This document shows, piece after piece, positions 41,324 to 48,702 of a stretch of DNA of 64,000 bases. A program made the position numbers and the translations under genes. The stretch comes from Catellatospora vulcania (GTDB taxonomy: Bacteria; Actinomycetota; Actinomycetes; Mycobacteriales; Micromonosporaceae). The stretch covers positions 1 to 64,000 of the forward strand of contig NZ_WARX01000020.1 in NCBI RefSeq assembly GCF_009720385.1. Reading direction: 5' to 3'. Within the stretch, counting starts at the first letter, position 1; each line of letters starts with the position of its first letter. The notes under the pieces were generated by a model. The model saw only the letters and a list, made by a program, of their open reading frames with translations, was not told where the DNA came from and did no database searches.

Positions 41324-42363
41324 CGGGTTCCCTCTCTGTTGCTGCGCACCGGCGGCGGGCAGCAGTTGCTCGCACAGACATCCCAGTGTTCGAGCCTACC
41401 GAGCGCGGTGCGCGCCCGGTCGCCCGGCGGCGCCATCCGCTCCAGCACGAGGTCGCGCACCATCGCCACGAACCGCGGGTCGGCCCCGGGCGTGCCTGCC
41501 CGCGCGAAGCCCAGGCCCAGCCGGCGGGCTGTCGCGGCGGCCTCCTCGTCGAGGTCCCACAGCACCTCCAGGTGGTCGGAGACGAACCCGATCGGGCTGA
41601 CCACGACCTGGGTCACGCCCTCCTTGGCCAGCACCTCCAGGTGGTCGTTGACGTCGGGCTCCAGCCACGGGATGTGCGGCGCGCCCGAGCGGCTCTGCCA
41701 CACCAGGTCCCAGGTCAGGCCGGGCGCGCCCCGCTCGGCCACCAGCCGGGCGGTCTCGCGCAGCTGCGCCTCGTAGCGCCCGCCGCAGGGGCCGCTGGAC
41801 TCCGCCATGGACACCGGGATCGAGTGCGCGGTGAACACCAGCCGGGTCTTCTCGTGCTGGGTCGGGTCCAGCGTCGTCAGCGCCGCGGCGACCGCGTCGG
41901 CGAACGGCTCCACGAATCCCGGGTGGTCGTGGAAGTGCCGCAGCTTGTCCACCACCGGGGCGCGCGGCCCGACCGCGGCCCGCGCCGAGGCGATGTCCTG
42001 CAGGTACTGCCGGCACGACGAGTACGACCCGTAGGCGCTGGTCGCCAGGGCCACCGCGTGCTCGATGCCGTGGTCGCGCATCTGGGCCAGGGTGTCGGCC
42101 AGCATCGGCCGCCAGTTCCGGTTGCCCCAGTACACCGGCAGGTCCACCGCGTTGGCCGCGAAGTCGGCCCGGATCGCGGCGACCAGCTCCCGGCACTGCT
42201 CGTTGATCGGCGACACCCCGCCGAAGCGCAGGTAGTGCTCGGCCACCTCGGCCAGCCGCTCCGGGGGCACGCCGCGCCCCCGAGTCACGTTGTGCAGGAA
42301 CGGCAGCACCTCGTCCGGGTGCTCCGGACCGCCGAACGACAACAGCAGGAAGGCGTCGTACAT
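41320..42363 (-). CDS. hemH: Coproporphyrin ferrochelatase (CpfC/HemH)
   Basis: 347 residues from ATG 42363. It begins MYDAFLLLSFGGPEHPDEVLPFL. The metal-binding histidine lies in VFTAHSIPVSMAESSGPCGGRYEAQL, with a distal Glu in GFVSDHLEVLWDLDEEA. The C-terminal cluster of cysteines CASNCCPPP is the [2Fe-2S] ligand set of actinobacterial ferrochelatases. It inserts iron into coproporphyrin III in the actinobacterial haem pathway. Downstream of fabG-inhA, as in mycobacteria, but separated here by hairpins. Confidence 0.92.
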   Translation of the reverse strand: MYDAFLLLSFGGPEHPDEVLPFLHNVTRGRGVPPERLAEVAEHYLRFGGVSPINEQCRELVAAIRADFAANAVDLPVYWGNRNWRPMLADTLAQMRDHGIEHAVALATSAYGSYSSCRQYLQDIASARAAVGPRAPVVDKLRHFHDHPGFVEPFADAVAAALTTLDPTQHEKTRLVFTAHSIPVSMAESSGPCGGRYEAQLRETARLVAERGAPGLTWDLVWQSRSGAPHIPWLEPDVNDHLEVLAKEGVTQVVVSPIGFVSDHLEVLWDLDEEAAATARRLGLGFARAGTPGADPRFVAMVRDLVLERMAPPGDRARTALGRLEHWDVCASNCCPPPVRSNREGTR

Positions 42364-42430
42364 GCGTAAAAGGCTAGAACCCCACCCGGACCGCCCACAC
42401 ACCACCCACCCGCCGTCATCGCCACGTCAC

Positions 42431-42504
42431 ACTTCAGGCCGCAACTCTTAAAGAGTCGCGGCCTGAGTGACGCCTGGAGAGCACAACTCTTTAAGAGTTG
42501 CGGC
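42431..42504. terminator. Tandem hairpins built from an inverted 19-bp duplication
   Basis: The first hairpin (42431-42467) is near-perfect over ~18 bp around CTTAAAG. A second, CAACTCTT-T-AAGAGTTG, is at 42484-42500. A 19-bp block GCCGCAACTCTTAAAGAGT occurs at 42438-42456 and, inverted, at 42486-42504. They lie between the inhA stop (42516) and the hemH start (42363), both minus strand, and probably end most fabG-inhA transcripts. Confidence 0.8.
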
Positions 42505-42515
42505 AGCGGGGGCGG

Positions 42516-43277
42516 CTAGGCGCCGAGGGCGTGGTAGCCGCCGTCGACGTGGATGATCTCGCCGGTGGTGGCGGGGAACCAGTCGGACAGCAGCGCGCAG
42601 ACGGCCTTGGCGGTGGGGGCGGTGTCGGTGAGGTTCCAGCCCAGCGGGGCGCGCTCGGTCCAGGACTCCTCGAACTTCTCGAAGCCCGGGATCGACTTGG
42701 CGGCCATCGTGCGCAGCGGGCCCGCCGACACGAGGTTGCTGCGGATGCCCTGGTCACCGAGGTAGTTGGCGAGGTAGCGGGAGGCCGACTCCAGGCCGGC
42801 CTTGGCCACGCCCATCCAGTCGTACACCGGCCAGGCCACGGTGGCGTCGAAGGTCAGGCCGACGATCGAGCCGCCGTTGGTCATCAGCGGCAGGGTGGCC
42901 ATGGCCAGAGCCTTGTACGAGTACGTGGACACGTGCACCGCGGTGGCCACGTCCTCCCACGGCGTCTGCAGGAACGTGCCGCCCAGCGCGGTCGACGGCG
43001 CGAAGCCGATCGAGTGGACCACGCCGTCGAGCCCGTCGACGTAGCCGCGCACGTTGTCGGCGAGCGCCGCCAGCTGCTCCGGGTTCGTCGCGTCCAGCTC
43101 GATCACGGGCGCGGTGACGGGCAGCCGCTTGGCGATCCGCTCCACCAGCGAAAGGCGGCCGAACCCGGTCAGCACCACGGTCGCGCCCTGCTCCTGGGCG
43201 ATCTTCGCGACGTTGAACGCGATCGACTGCTCCGTGATCACGCCGGTGACCAGGATGCGCTTACCTTCGAGCAGCAC
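42516..43277 (-). CDS. inhA: NADH-dependent enoyl-ACP reductase
   Basis: 253 residues. FabI/InhA-type short-chain dehydrogenase: GKRILVTGVITEQSIAFNVAKIAQEQG, catalytic Tyr and Lys spaced as YDWMGVAK, and VHSIGFAP. It carries out the last step of fatty-acid elongation. fabG lies 46 bp upstream, the same order as the mycobacterial fabG1-inhA operon, but mycolic-acid genes are not expected in this lineage. Confidence 0.92.
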   Translation of the reverse strand: MLLEGKRILVTGVITEQSIAFNVAKIAQEQGATVVLTGFGRLSLVERIAKRLPVTAPVIELDATNPEQLAALADNVRGYVDGLDGVVHSIGFAPSTALGGTFLQTPWEDVATAVHVSTYSYKALAMATLPLMTNGGSIVGLTFDATVAWPVYDWMGVAKAGLESASRYLANYLGDQGIRSNLVSAGPLRTMAAKSIPGFEKFEESWTERAPLGWNLTDTAPTAKAVCALLSDWFPATTGEIIHVDGGYHALGA

Positions 43278-43323
43278 GTCTACTCCTCATTCGATTCTTG
43301 TCGAGCACGGTGGTGAAGGACCG

Positions 43324-44073
<750 letters not shown>

Positions 44074-44122
44074 CTAGGGCGCTGCGCTGAGGGCGGCAGG
44101 TACGGGGGCGTGACTAAATCCG

Positions 44123-44153
44123 ACTATAATCTTTGTGGAGTTCCCACAGACAA
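44123..44153 (-). promoter_or_regulatory. fabG promoter with operator-like palindrome
   Basis: On the minus strand TTGTCT (44153-44148) is followed by TATAGT (44128-44123) at a 19-bp spacing, or by GATTAT at 16 bp. Between them, TGTGG-AGTTC-CCACA (44134-44148) is a perfect 5-bp-arm palindrome. This is a fitting position for a lipid-responsive repressor. A plus-strand TATAAT is present at 44125-44130 as well. Confidence 0.5.
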
Positions 44154-44217
44154 CCCGTCCGGGTGGACACGGAAACCCTGCCGGTACGGCTGATGCGGCT
44201 CACGATCGCCCATACGG

Positions 44218-44223
44218 TATGAT
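44218..44223 (+). promoter_or_regulatory. -10 element for the structured leader
   Basis: TATGAT, a five-of-six match, is preceded by TACGG. Transcription would begin near 44230, 25 bases before the Shine-Dalgarno hairpin. No good -35 is seen, as is common in actinobacteria. Confidence 0.5.
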
Positions 44224-44255
44224 CACCACGTTTGCGAGCCCGGATTACGGCCTAA

Positions 44256-44400
44256 GGAGGTGATCGCTATGCGAGATAGCGATCCTCCGAGTCATGGCCG
44301 GGTCCTGCGAGCCGCAACGCGCTGACCGCGCCTGACTCTCGCATCCCCGCGCGTCCTCCCGTCGAAAACCGGGCCGGTGTCTTCCACCGGCTGGGAGGGC
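44256..44400 (+). ncRNA. Structured leader RNA with ribosome-site-sequestering hairpin (candidate cis-regulator)
   Basis: Hairpin 1: GATCGCTAT (44262-44270) pairs with ATAGCGATC (44276-44284), extended by GGAG (44256-44259) with CTCC (44285-44288). It hides the Shine-Dalgarno and the ATG at 44269. The start region ATGCGAGA (44269-44276) is also perfectly complementary to TCTCGCAT (44337-44344), while TGCGAG at 44306-44311 competes for the same strand. A third, nested hairpin follows: outer CCTCCC/GGGAGG (44355-44360, 44393-44398) and inner GCCGGTG/CACCGGC (44373-44379, 44385-44391). Mutually exclusive pairings like these suggest a switch. I do not recognise the class. Confidence 0.6.
44269..44325 (+). 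CDS. 18-residue upstream peptide with maximal Shine-Dalgarno
   Basis: MRDSDPPSHGRVLRAATR. AAGGAGGTGATC just before the ATG pairs with the 16S 3' end over about 12 bases, unusually strong, yet the site is buried in the hairpin described above. This combination suggests a leader peptide whose translation is gated. Coding status is inferred from the initiation signals, not from the peptide sequence. Confidence 0.45.
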   Translation: MRDSDPPSHGRVLRAATR

Positions 44401-44476
44401 TGCGCCTGACCTGGTCATGACTCAACACCCGCGTGTCCCTGTAGTTGCCTGTACAACACAGTCACCGGAGTAGGTC

Positions 44477-44560
44477 ATGAGCCGTTACCTCGCCCCGCTG
44501 GGCTTCACCCTCGCCGCGACCTGGGTGGCAGCCATCTTCCTGCTGGTCGGCGCGCGCTGA
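44477..44560 (+). CDS. 27-residue single-pass membrane micropeptide
   Basis: The ATG at 44477 has GGAG six bases before. The peptide has a basic start (MSRYLAP) and one hydrophobic segment, LGFTLAATWVAAIFLLVGAR, then a stop. It follows the structured leader by about 75 bases and is followed by a strong bidirectional terminator, so leader, micropeptide and terminator look like a complete transcription unit. Similar tiny membrane proteins act as regulators of transporters or enzymes, but no family is recognised. Confidence 0.6.
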   Translation: MSRYLAPLGFTLAATWVAAIFLLVGAR

Positions 44561-44607
44561 GCGCCACCGGCAGCGCGCCCGCGACGATGCCGGCGCGCCG
44601 TACCCAC

Positions 44608-44666
44608 CCTGCTCTGCACCCGCCCGCGCAGCACCTCGACGGCTGCGCGGACGGGTGTAGAGCAGG
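44608..44666. terminator. 25-bp-arm bidirectional terminator
   Basis: Arms 44608-44632 and 44642-44666 pair over 25 bp with two non-Watson-Crick positions around a 9-nt loop. It is placed at the convergent junction of the micropeptide unit and the vWA gene (stop at 44681). Confidence 0.8.
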
Positions 44667-44680
44667 CGCAGCGTCGTCCG

Positions 44681-45640
44681 TCAGGGCAGGCGTGAGGTCC
44701 ACAGCAGGCTGAGCGCGCCCGCGCCGAGTCCCAGCAGCAGCGCCGCCCCGGCGAACCACTGCGAGACCTCCTTGGGCACCCGCTTGTGCCCGATCGACGA
44801 ACCCATGTCCTGGTACACCTGGGTCAGCTCGGCCGCCGAAGCCGCCTCGTAGAAGAAGCCGCCGGTCGTCTCGGCCAGTTCGGCCAGCGCCTGCCGGTCC
44901 ACCGGCACCCGTTGCAGCTGCCCGGCGATGTCCACCATGCCCGCGTCGGTGCCGAAGGCGATCGTGGTGACCGGCACGTTGGCCTCGACCGCCGCGGCGG
45001 CCGCGTCCTCGATCGCCCGGCCGTAGGTGCGGTATCCGTCGGACAGCAGCACGATCCTGGCCGGCGGCGGCCCCTCGGCCCCCGCTCCCGGCACCGCCTT
45101 GATCGCGTCCAGCGAGGTGAACACCGCCTCGCCGGTCGCCGTGGCCTCGGCCAGCTCCAGCGCGTCGATGGCGTCGGTCACCGCGGCCCGGTCCTTGCCC
45201 GGCGAGACCAGCACGTTCGCCGACTTGGCGAAGGACACCAGCCCCAGGTTGTACGACGTCGGCAGCTCCTGCACGAACTGCTTGGCGGCCTCCTGCGCCG
45301 CCTCGATCCGGGTCGGTGTCACGTCGTCGGCCTGCATCGACAGCGACACGTCGACGGCCAGGATGATGGTCGCCCGCTCCAGCGGCTCCTCGACCTCCAC
45401 CGACGGCCGGGCCAGCGCCGTCACCAGCGAGAACAGTCCCGCCAGGAAGAGCCCCGCGGCCACGTGGCGTCGCCAGCCGAGCCCACGGGGCACCAGGGTG
45501 CGCAGCAGTTCCAGATTGCTGAACGGCAGCGCGGTGTCCCGGCGGAACCGCCGCAGCAGATGCCGGGCGGCGTACGCACCGGCGAGCGCCAGCACCGGGA
45601 TCAGTGCCAGCAGCCACATCGGATCCAGGAAACGGATCAT
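44681..45640 (-). CDS. vWA-domain membrane protein (BatA-like)
   Basis: 319 residues from ATG 45640, overlapping the DUF58 stop by four bases. Two N-terminal hydrophobic segments (MWLLALIPVLALAGAYAA; HVAAGLFLAGLFSLVTALA), then a vWA domain with intact metal site DVSLSMQADDV and IVLLSDGYRTYG, and a C-terminal membrane helix (WFAGAALLLGLGAGALSLLW). Third member of the MoxR-DUF58-vWA set, thought to assemble or activate other complexes. Confidence 0.88.
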   Translation of the reverse strand: MIRFLDPMWLLALIPVLALAGAYAARHLLRRFRRDTALPFSNLELLRTLVPRGLGWRRHVAAGLFLAGLFSLVTALARPSVEVEEPLERATIILAVDVSLSMQADDVTPTRIEAAQEAAKQFVQELPTSYNLGLVSFAKSANVLVSPGKDRAAVTDAIDALELAEATATGEAVFTSLDAIKAVPGAGAEGPPPARIVLLSDGYRTYGRAIEDAAAAAVEANVPVTTIAFGTDAGMVDIAGQLQRVPVDRQALAELAETTGGFFYEAASAAELTQVYQDMGSSIGHKRVPKEVSQWFAGAALLLGLGAGALSLLWTSRLP

Positions 45641-46578
45641 CGGCTCCCCCCGCGGGTACGGCGGTGACGCTGCGCGGCGACGAACCGCACCAGGTCGAGC
45701 AGCCAGTCGGAGTCGGTGCGCAGCCGCACCTGGCGCGCCCCGGCGGTGCGCACCGCGTCGGCGATCAGCTCGCGCTGCCGGGCCGCGGCCTGCGCGTAGC
45801 GGCGGCGCAGGTCCCGGTCGCCGGTCTGCACCTCGTGCAGGGCGCCGGTCTCCGGGTCGCGCAGCTCGAGCACGCCCGCCGCGGGCAGCTCCAGCTCGCA
45901 CGGGTCGAGCACCTCGACGGCCAGCACCTCGTGCCGGGTGGCCAGCTTGCGCAGCTGCCAGGCCCAGCGCTCGGGCGGGTCGAGGAAGTCCGAGATCACC
46001 ACGGCCAGCCCGCGCCGCCGGGGCGGGCTGTTCAGCGCCTCGATCAGGGGCGCGAGGCTGTCCGCGGGCCGCTGCTCGGCCCGTGCCGCGCCGCCTTCGT
46101 CGATCAGGCGCGCCACCGTGCGCAGCAGCCCCTGCGCCTCCCGCCGGCCGGGCCGCGCCGGGCGGCGGACCAGCTCCGGGCCGCCCGCGTTGATCACCGC
46201 GCCGACCCGGTTGCCGCCGCGTACGGTCAGGTGGGTCATCGCCGCGGTCGCCGCCAGCACCAGGTCGCGCTTGAGCATCCGGGCGGTGCCGAAGTCGAGG
46301 CTCGGCGACAGGTCGACGGCCAGCCAGGTCTCCAGCTCCCGGTCGGCCACGGTCAGCCGCACGTGCGGCACCGTGGTGCGGGCGGTGACCGGCCAGTCCA
46401 TGCGCCGCACGTCGTCGCCCGCCCGGTACTCCCGCGACTCCCCCGCCTCGCTGCCCGGTCCGGGCAGCAGGCCCAGGTAGTCGCCCTGCAGCAGGCCGTC
46501 GAGGCGTCGGTTGACCAGCAGTTGCAGCCGCCGCAGCGCCGCCTCGCCGCCGGTGCGTTCCGGCGCGGCCGCGGTCAT
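45637..46578 (-). CDS. DUF58 domain protein
   Basis: 313 residues from ATG 46578. Core motif SREYRAGDDVRRMDWPVTARTTVPHVR identifies DUF58, and ELETWLAVDLSPSLDFGTARMLKRDL is the vWA-like strand. It is cytoplasmic, without membrane segments. 28 bp from the MoxR gene upstream, four-base overlap with the vWA gene downstream. Confidence 0.88.
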   Translation of the reverse strand: MTAAAPERTGGEAALRRLQLLVNRRLDGLLQGDYLGLLPGPGSEAGESREYRAGDDVRRMDWPVTARTTVPHVRLTVADRELETWLAVDLSPSLDFGTARMLKRDLVLAATAAMTHLTVRGGNRVGAVINAGGPELVRRPARPGRREAQGLLRTVARLIDEGGAARAEQRPADSLAPLIEALNSPPRRRGLAVVISDFLDPPERWAWQLRKLATRHEVLAVEVLDPCELELPAAGVLELRDPETGALHEVQTGDRDLRRRYAQAAARQRELIADAVRTAGARQVRLRTDSDWLLDLVRFVAAQRHRRTRGGSR

Positions 46579-46606
46579 GCCCGCTCCCCGCCCGCGATCC
46601 GACCGC

Positions 46607-47671
46607 TCATGCCGCCTGCTGCCGCGGTGCGACGGACGGCAGCGGCACCGCGGCCAGCACCCGGCTGACCACGTAGTCGGCGGGGATCTCGTCGGCCAGC
46701 GCGTCATAGCTGAGCACCAGCCGGTGGCGCAGGATGTCCGGGGCGATGTCGAGCACGTCCTGCGGCAGCGCGTAGTCGCGCCCGCGCAGCAGCGACAGCG
46801 CCCGGGTCGCCCGGACCAGGCCGAGCGAGGCGCGCGGGCTGGCGCCGTACTGGATGAGGCGGGCGATGTCGGGCAGGCCGTGGTCGGCCGGGGCGCGGGT
46901 GGCCAGCACCAGGCGCACCGAGTAGTCGATCAGAGCATTGTGGACGAAGACCTGATCGGCGCGTTCCTGCAGGCCGAGGAGCGCTTCGGTGGTGAGCACG
47001 GGCACGGCGCGCGGCGGCGCGACGCCCATCCGGTACACGATCTCCCGCTCCTCGACGTCGGTCGGGTAGCCCACCAGCACCTTCAGCAGGAACCGGTCCC
47101 GCTGCGCCTCGGGCAGCGGGTACACGCCCTCCTGCTCGATCGGGTTCTGGGTGGCCATGACCAGGAACGGGTCCGGCACCGTGTGGGTCACCCCGCCCAG
47201 CGACACGTGCCGCTCGGCCATGACCTCCAGCAGCGCCGACTGCACCTTGGCCGGGGCCCGGTTGATCTCGTCGGCGAGCAGGAAGTTGACGAACACCGGG
47301 CCGAGTTCGACGTCGAAGCGCTCGCTGCCGGTGCGGTAGATGCGCGTGCCGACGATGTCCGCGGGCACCAGGTCCGGCGTGAACTGCACCCGCGCGAACG
47401 AGCCCCCCACGACCGTGGCCAGCGTCTCCACGGCCAGCGTCTTGGCCACCCCGGGCACGCCCTCCAGCAGGCAGTGCCCGCGCGCGAGCAGGGCCACGAA
47501 CATGCGCTCGATCAGCCGGTCCTGACCGACGATGACCTTCTTGACCTCGAAAAGGGCGCGTTCCAGCAGCGTGGCGTCCTGGGCCGGGGTGGCGGCCGCG
47601 GCGGGGCCGGCTTCGGCGCTGCCGGTCAGCGCGGGGCCGGCGGCGTTGTCGTAGGTGATGGGCTGCACCAC
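46607..47671 (-). CDS. MoxR-family AAA+ ATPase
   Basis: 354 residues. Walker A GVPGVAKT at 71-78, Walker B FLLADEINRAPAKVQSALLEVMAE, sensor 1 VMATQNPIEQEGVYPLPEAQRDRF: a canonical MoxR-proper sequence. An Ala/Pro/Thr-rich N-terminal ~30 residues may be disordered. First gene of the MoxR-DUF58-vWA operon and distinct from the ternary-system ATPase 8 kb away. Confidence 0.92.
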   Translation of the reverse strand: MVQPITYDNAAGPALTGSAEAGPAAAATPAQDATLLERALFEVKKVIVGQDRLIERMFVALLARGHCLLEGVPGVAKTLAVETLATVVGGSFARVQFTPDLVPADIVGTRIYRTGSERFDVELGPVFVNFLLADEINRAPAKVQSALLEVMAERHVSLGGVTHTVPDPFLVMATQNPIEQEGVYPLPEAQRDRFLLKVLVGYPTDVEEREIVYRMGVAPPRAVPVLTTEALLGLQERADQVFVHNALIDYSVRLVLATRAPADHGLPDIARLIQYGASPRASLGLVRATRALSLLRGRDYALPQDVLDIAPDILRHRLVLSYDALADEIPADYVVSRVLAAVPLPSVAPRQQAA

Positions 47672-47860
47672 GGCTCCTCGTTACCGACGGGTTCCTGACC
47701 TGCCCCAGCCTCGCATGAACAGCAGACTTATGCGGCATAGTGCCGTTATTCCGGCGAAACCATCGGCTGTCCGGGTCTGTTTGACCCGGCGTTTGATTTC
47801 ATCCGAACGGATGCGCCACCGCTCTTCCCTCCGCGCCCGGCGCGTGGTTAATATTCGTGC

Positions 47861-47931
47861 GTTGCCGGGCGGCTTCCCCCGTGGCCGCCCGGCACGCCAA
47901 ACACAGTCCGAGCCCTGCTCGGGCTTTTTTG
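47861..47931 (+). ncRNA. Small RNA with C-rich loop and intrinsic terminator (6C RNA-like)
   Basis: A TAATAT -10 (47849-47854) predicts a start near 47861. Hairpin 1: perfect 10-bp stem GCCGGGCGGC (47864-47873) with GCCGCCCGGC (47884-47893) and loop TTCCCCCGTG. Hairpin 2: CCGAGC/GCTCGG (47908-47913, 47917-47922) with CCT loop, then GC and six T residues (47925-47930). No ORF fits. Two hairpins with cytosine-rich loops and a terminator recall the actinobacterial 6C RNA, but loop 1 has five Cs and loop 2 only three, so the assignment is tentative. The rest of 47672-47860 shows nothing clear. Confidence 0.55.
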
Positions 47932-47953
47932 TTGCGCGGGTAGGCTCCACGAC

Positions 47954-48154
47954 GTGATCGAGGCCGAGGCTCCCCTGATCTGCTCACGCAAGGGCTGCCG
48001 CGCCGCAGCCGTATGGGAGCTGCGCTGGAACAACCCCAAGCTGCACGATCCGCAGCGGCGCAAGACCTGGCTCGCCTGCGACGAGCACCGGCCGACCCTG
48101 GCCGACTTCCTGTCCGCGCGAGGCTTCCTGCGCGAGACGCTGCCCCTGGCCTGA
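47954..48154 (+). CDS. Small conserved zinc-finger-like protein
   Basis: 66 residues from GTG 47954. Cys/His pattern LICSRKGCRAAAVWELRWNNP...TWLACDEHRPTLADFL (CxxxxC...CxxH) probably binds one metal ion. Very widespread in Actinobacteria as a stand-alone hypothetical protein, sometimes misnamed acetone carboxylase. It starts 23 bp after the sRNA terminator and precedes the PH-domain genes by 18 bp, so it may be cotranscribed with them. Confidence 0.75.
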   Translation: MIEAEAPLICSRKGCRAAAVWELRWNNPKLHDPQRRKTWLACDEHRPTLADFLSARGFLRETLPLA

Positions 48155-48171
48155 TCGTCTATCGTCGAAAC

Positions 48172-48702
48172 GTGACCGAGCCGCGCCTGGAAGCACCCCT
48201 GCACACCGCGTCTCGCAGCGCCCTCGACCCGTGGCCGGGCGAGCTGGCCTGGCGTCCTGTCTCGCCGCGGCTGGTGGCGCTGGAGCTGACCCGGGTCGCC
48301 ATCAGCACTGCGATCATGCTCGCGGTATGCGGCGTGATCTGGGCTTTCACCACGTCCTGGTGGGCGCTGCTCGCGGCCGCCGTGGTGCTGTTCTTCACCG
48401 TCGTGCGGGGCACCGTGGCGGTGCGCGCCGCCCGCTCCTACGGCTACGCCGAGCGCGAGCGCGACCTGCTGGTCCGGCACGGCCGCATGGTCCGGCACCT
48501 GTCCATCGTCCCGTACGCCCGCATGCAGTACGTCGACGTCGTCGCCGGCCCGCTGGAGCGCTCCTTCGGCCTGGCCACCGTGCAGCTGCACACCGCCGCC
48601 GCGGCGTCCGACGCGACCATCCCGGGCCTGGAGCCCGCCGAGGCCGCCCGGCTGCGCGACCGGCTCGCGGCGCTCGGCGAGGACGCCGGTGAGGGCCTGT
48701 GA
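48172..48702 (+). CDS. Bacterial PH-domain membrane protein (YdbS-like)
   Basis: 176 residues from GTG 48172. Two adjacent hydrophobic segments (LTRVAISTAIMLAVCGVIWAF, WWALLAAAVVLFFTVVRG) are followed by a bPH_2 domain (RDLLVRHGRMVRHLSIVPYARMQYVDVVAGPLERSFGLATVQLHTA). Its stop overlaps the next start (GTGA), the usual ydbS-ydbT arrangement. Confidence 0.88.
   Translation: MTEPRLEAPLHTASRSALDPWPGELAWRPVSPRLVALELTRVAISTAIMLAVCGVIWAFTTSWWALLAAAVVLFFTVVRGTVAVRAARSYGYAERERDLLVRHGRMVRHLSIVPYARMQYVDVVAGPLERSFGLATVQLHTAAAASDATIPGLEPAEAARLRDRLAALGEDAGEGL

Noticed and set aside
47672..47860. tRNA or riboswitch upstream of the small RNA
   Set aside because: I could not fold a cloverleaf or match a known aptamer; only the 47861-47931 hairpins are convincing.
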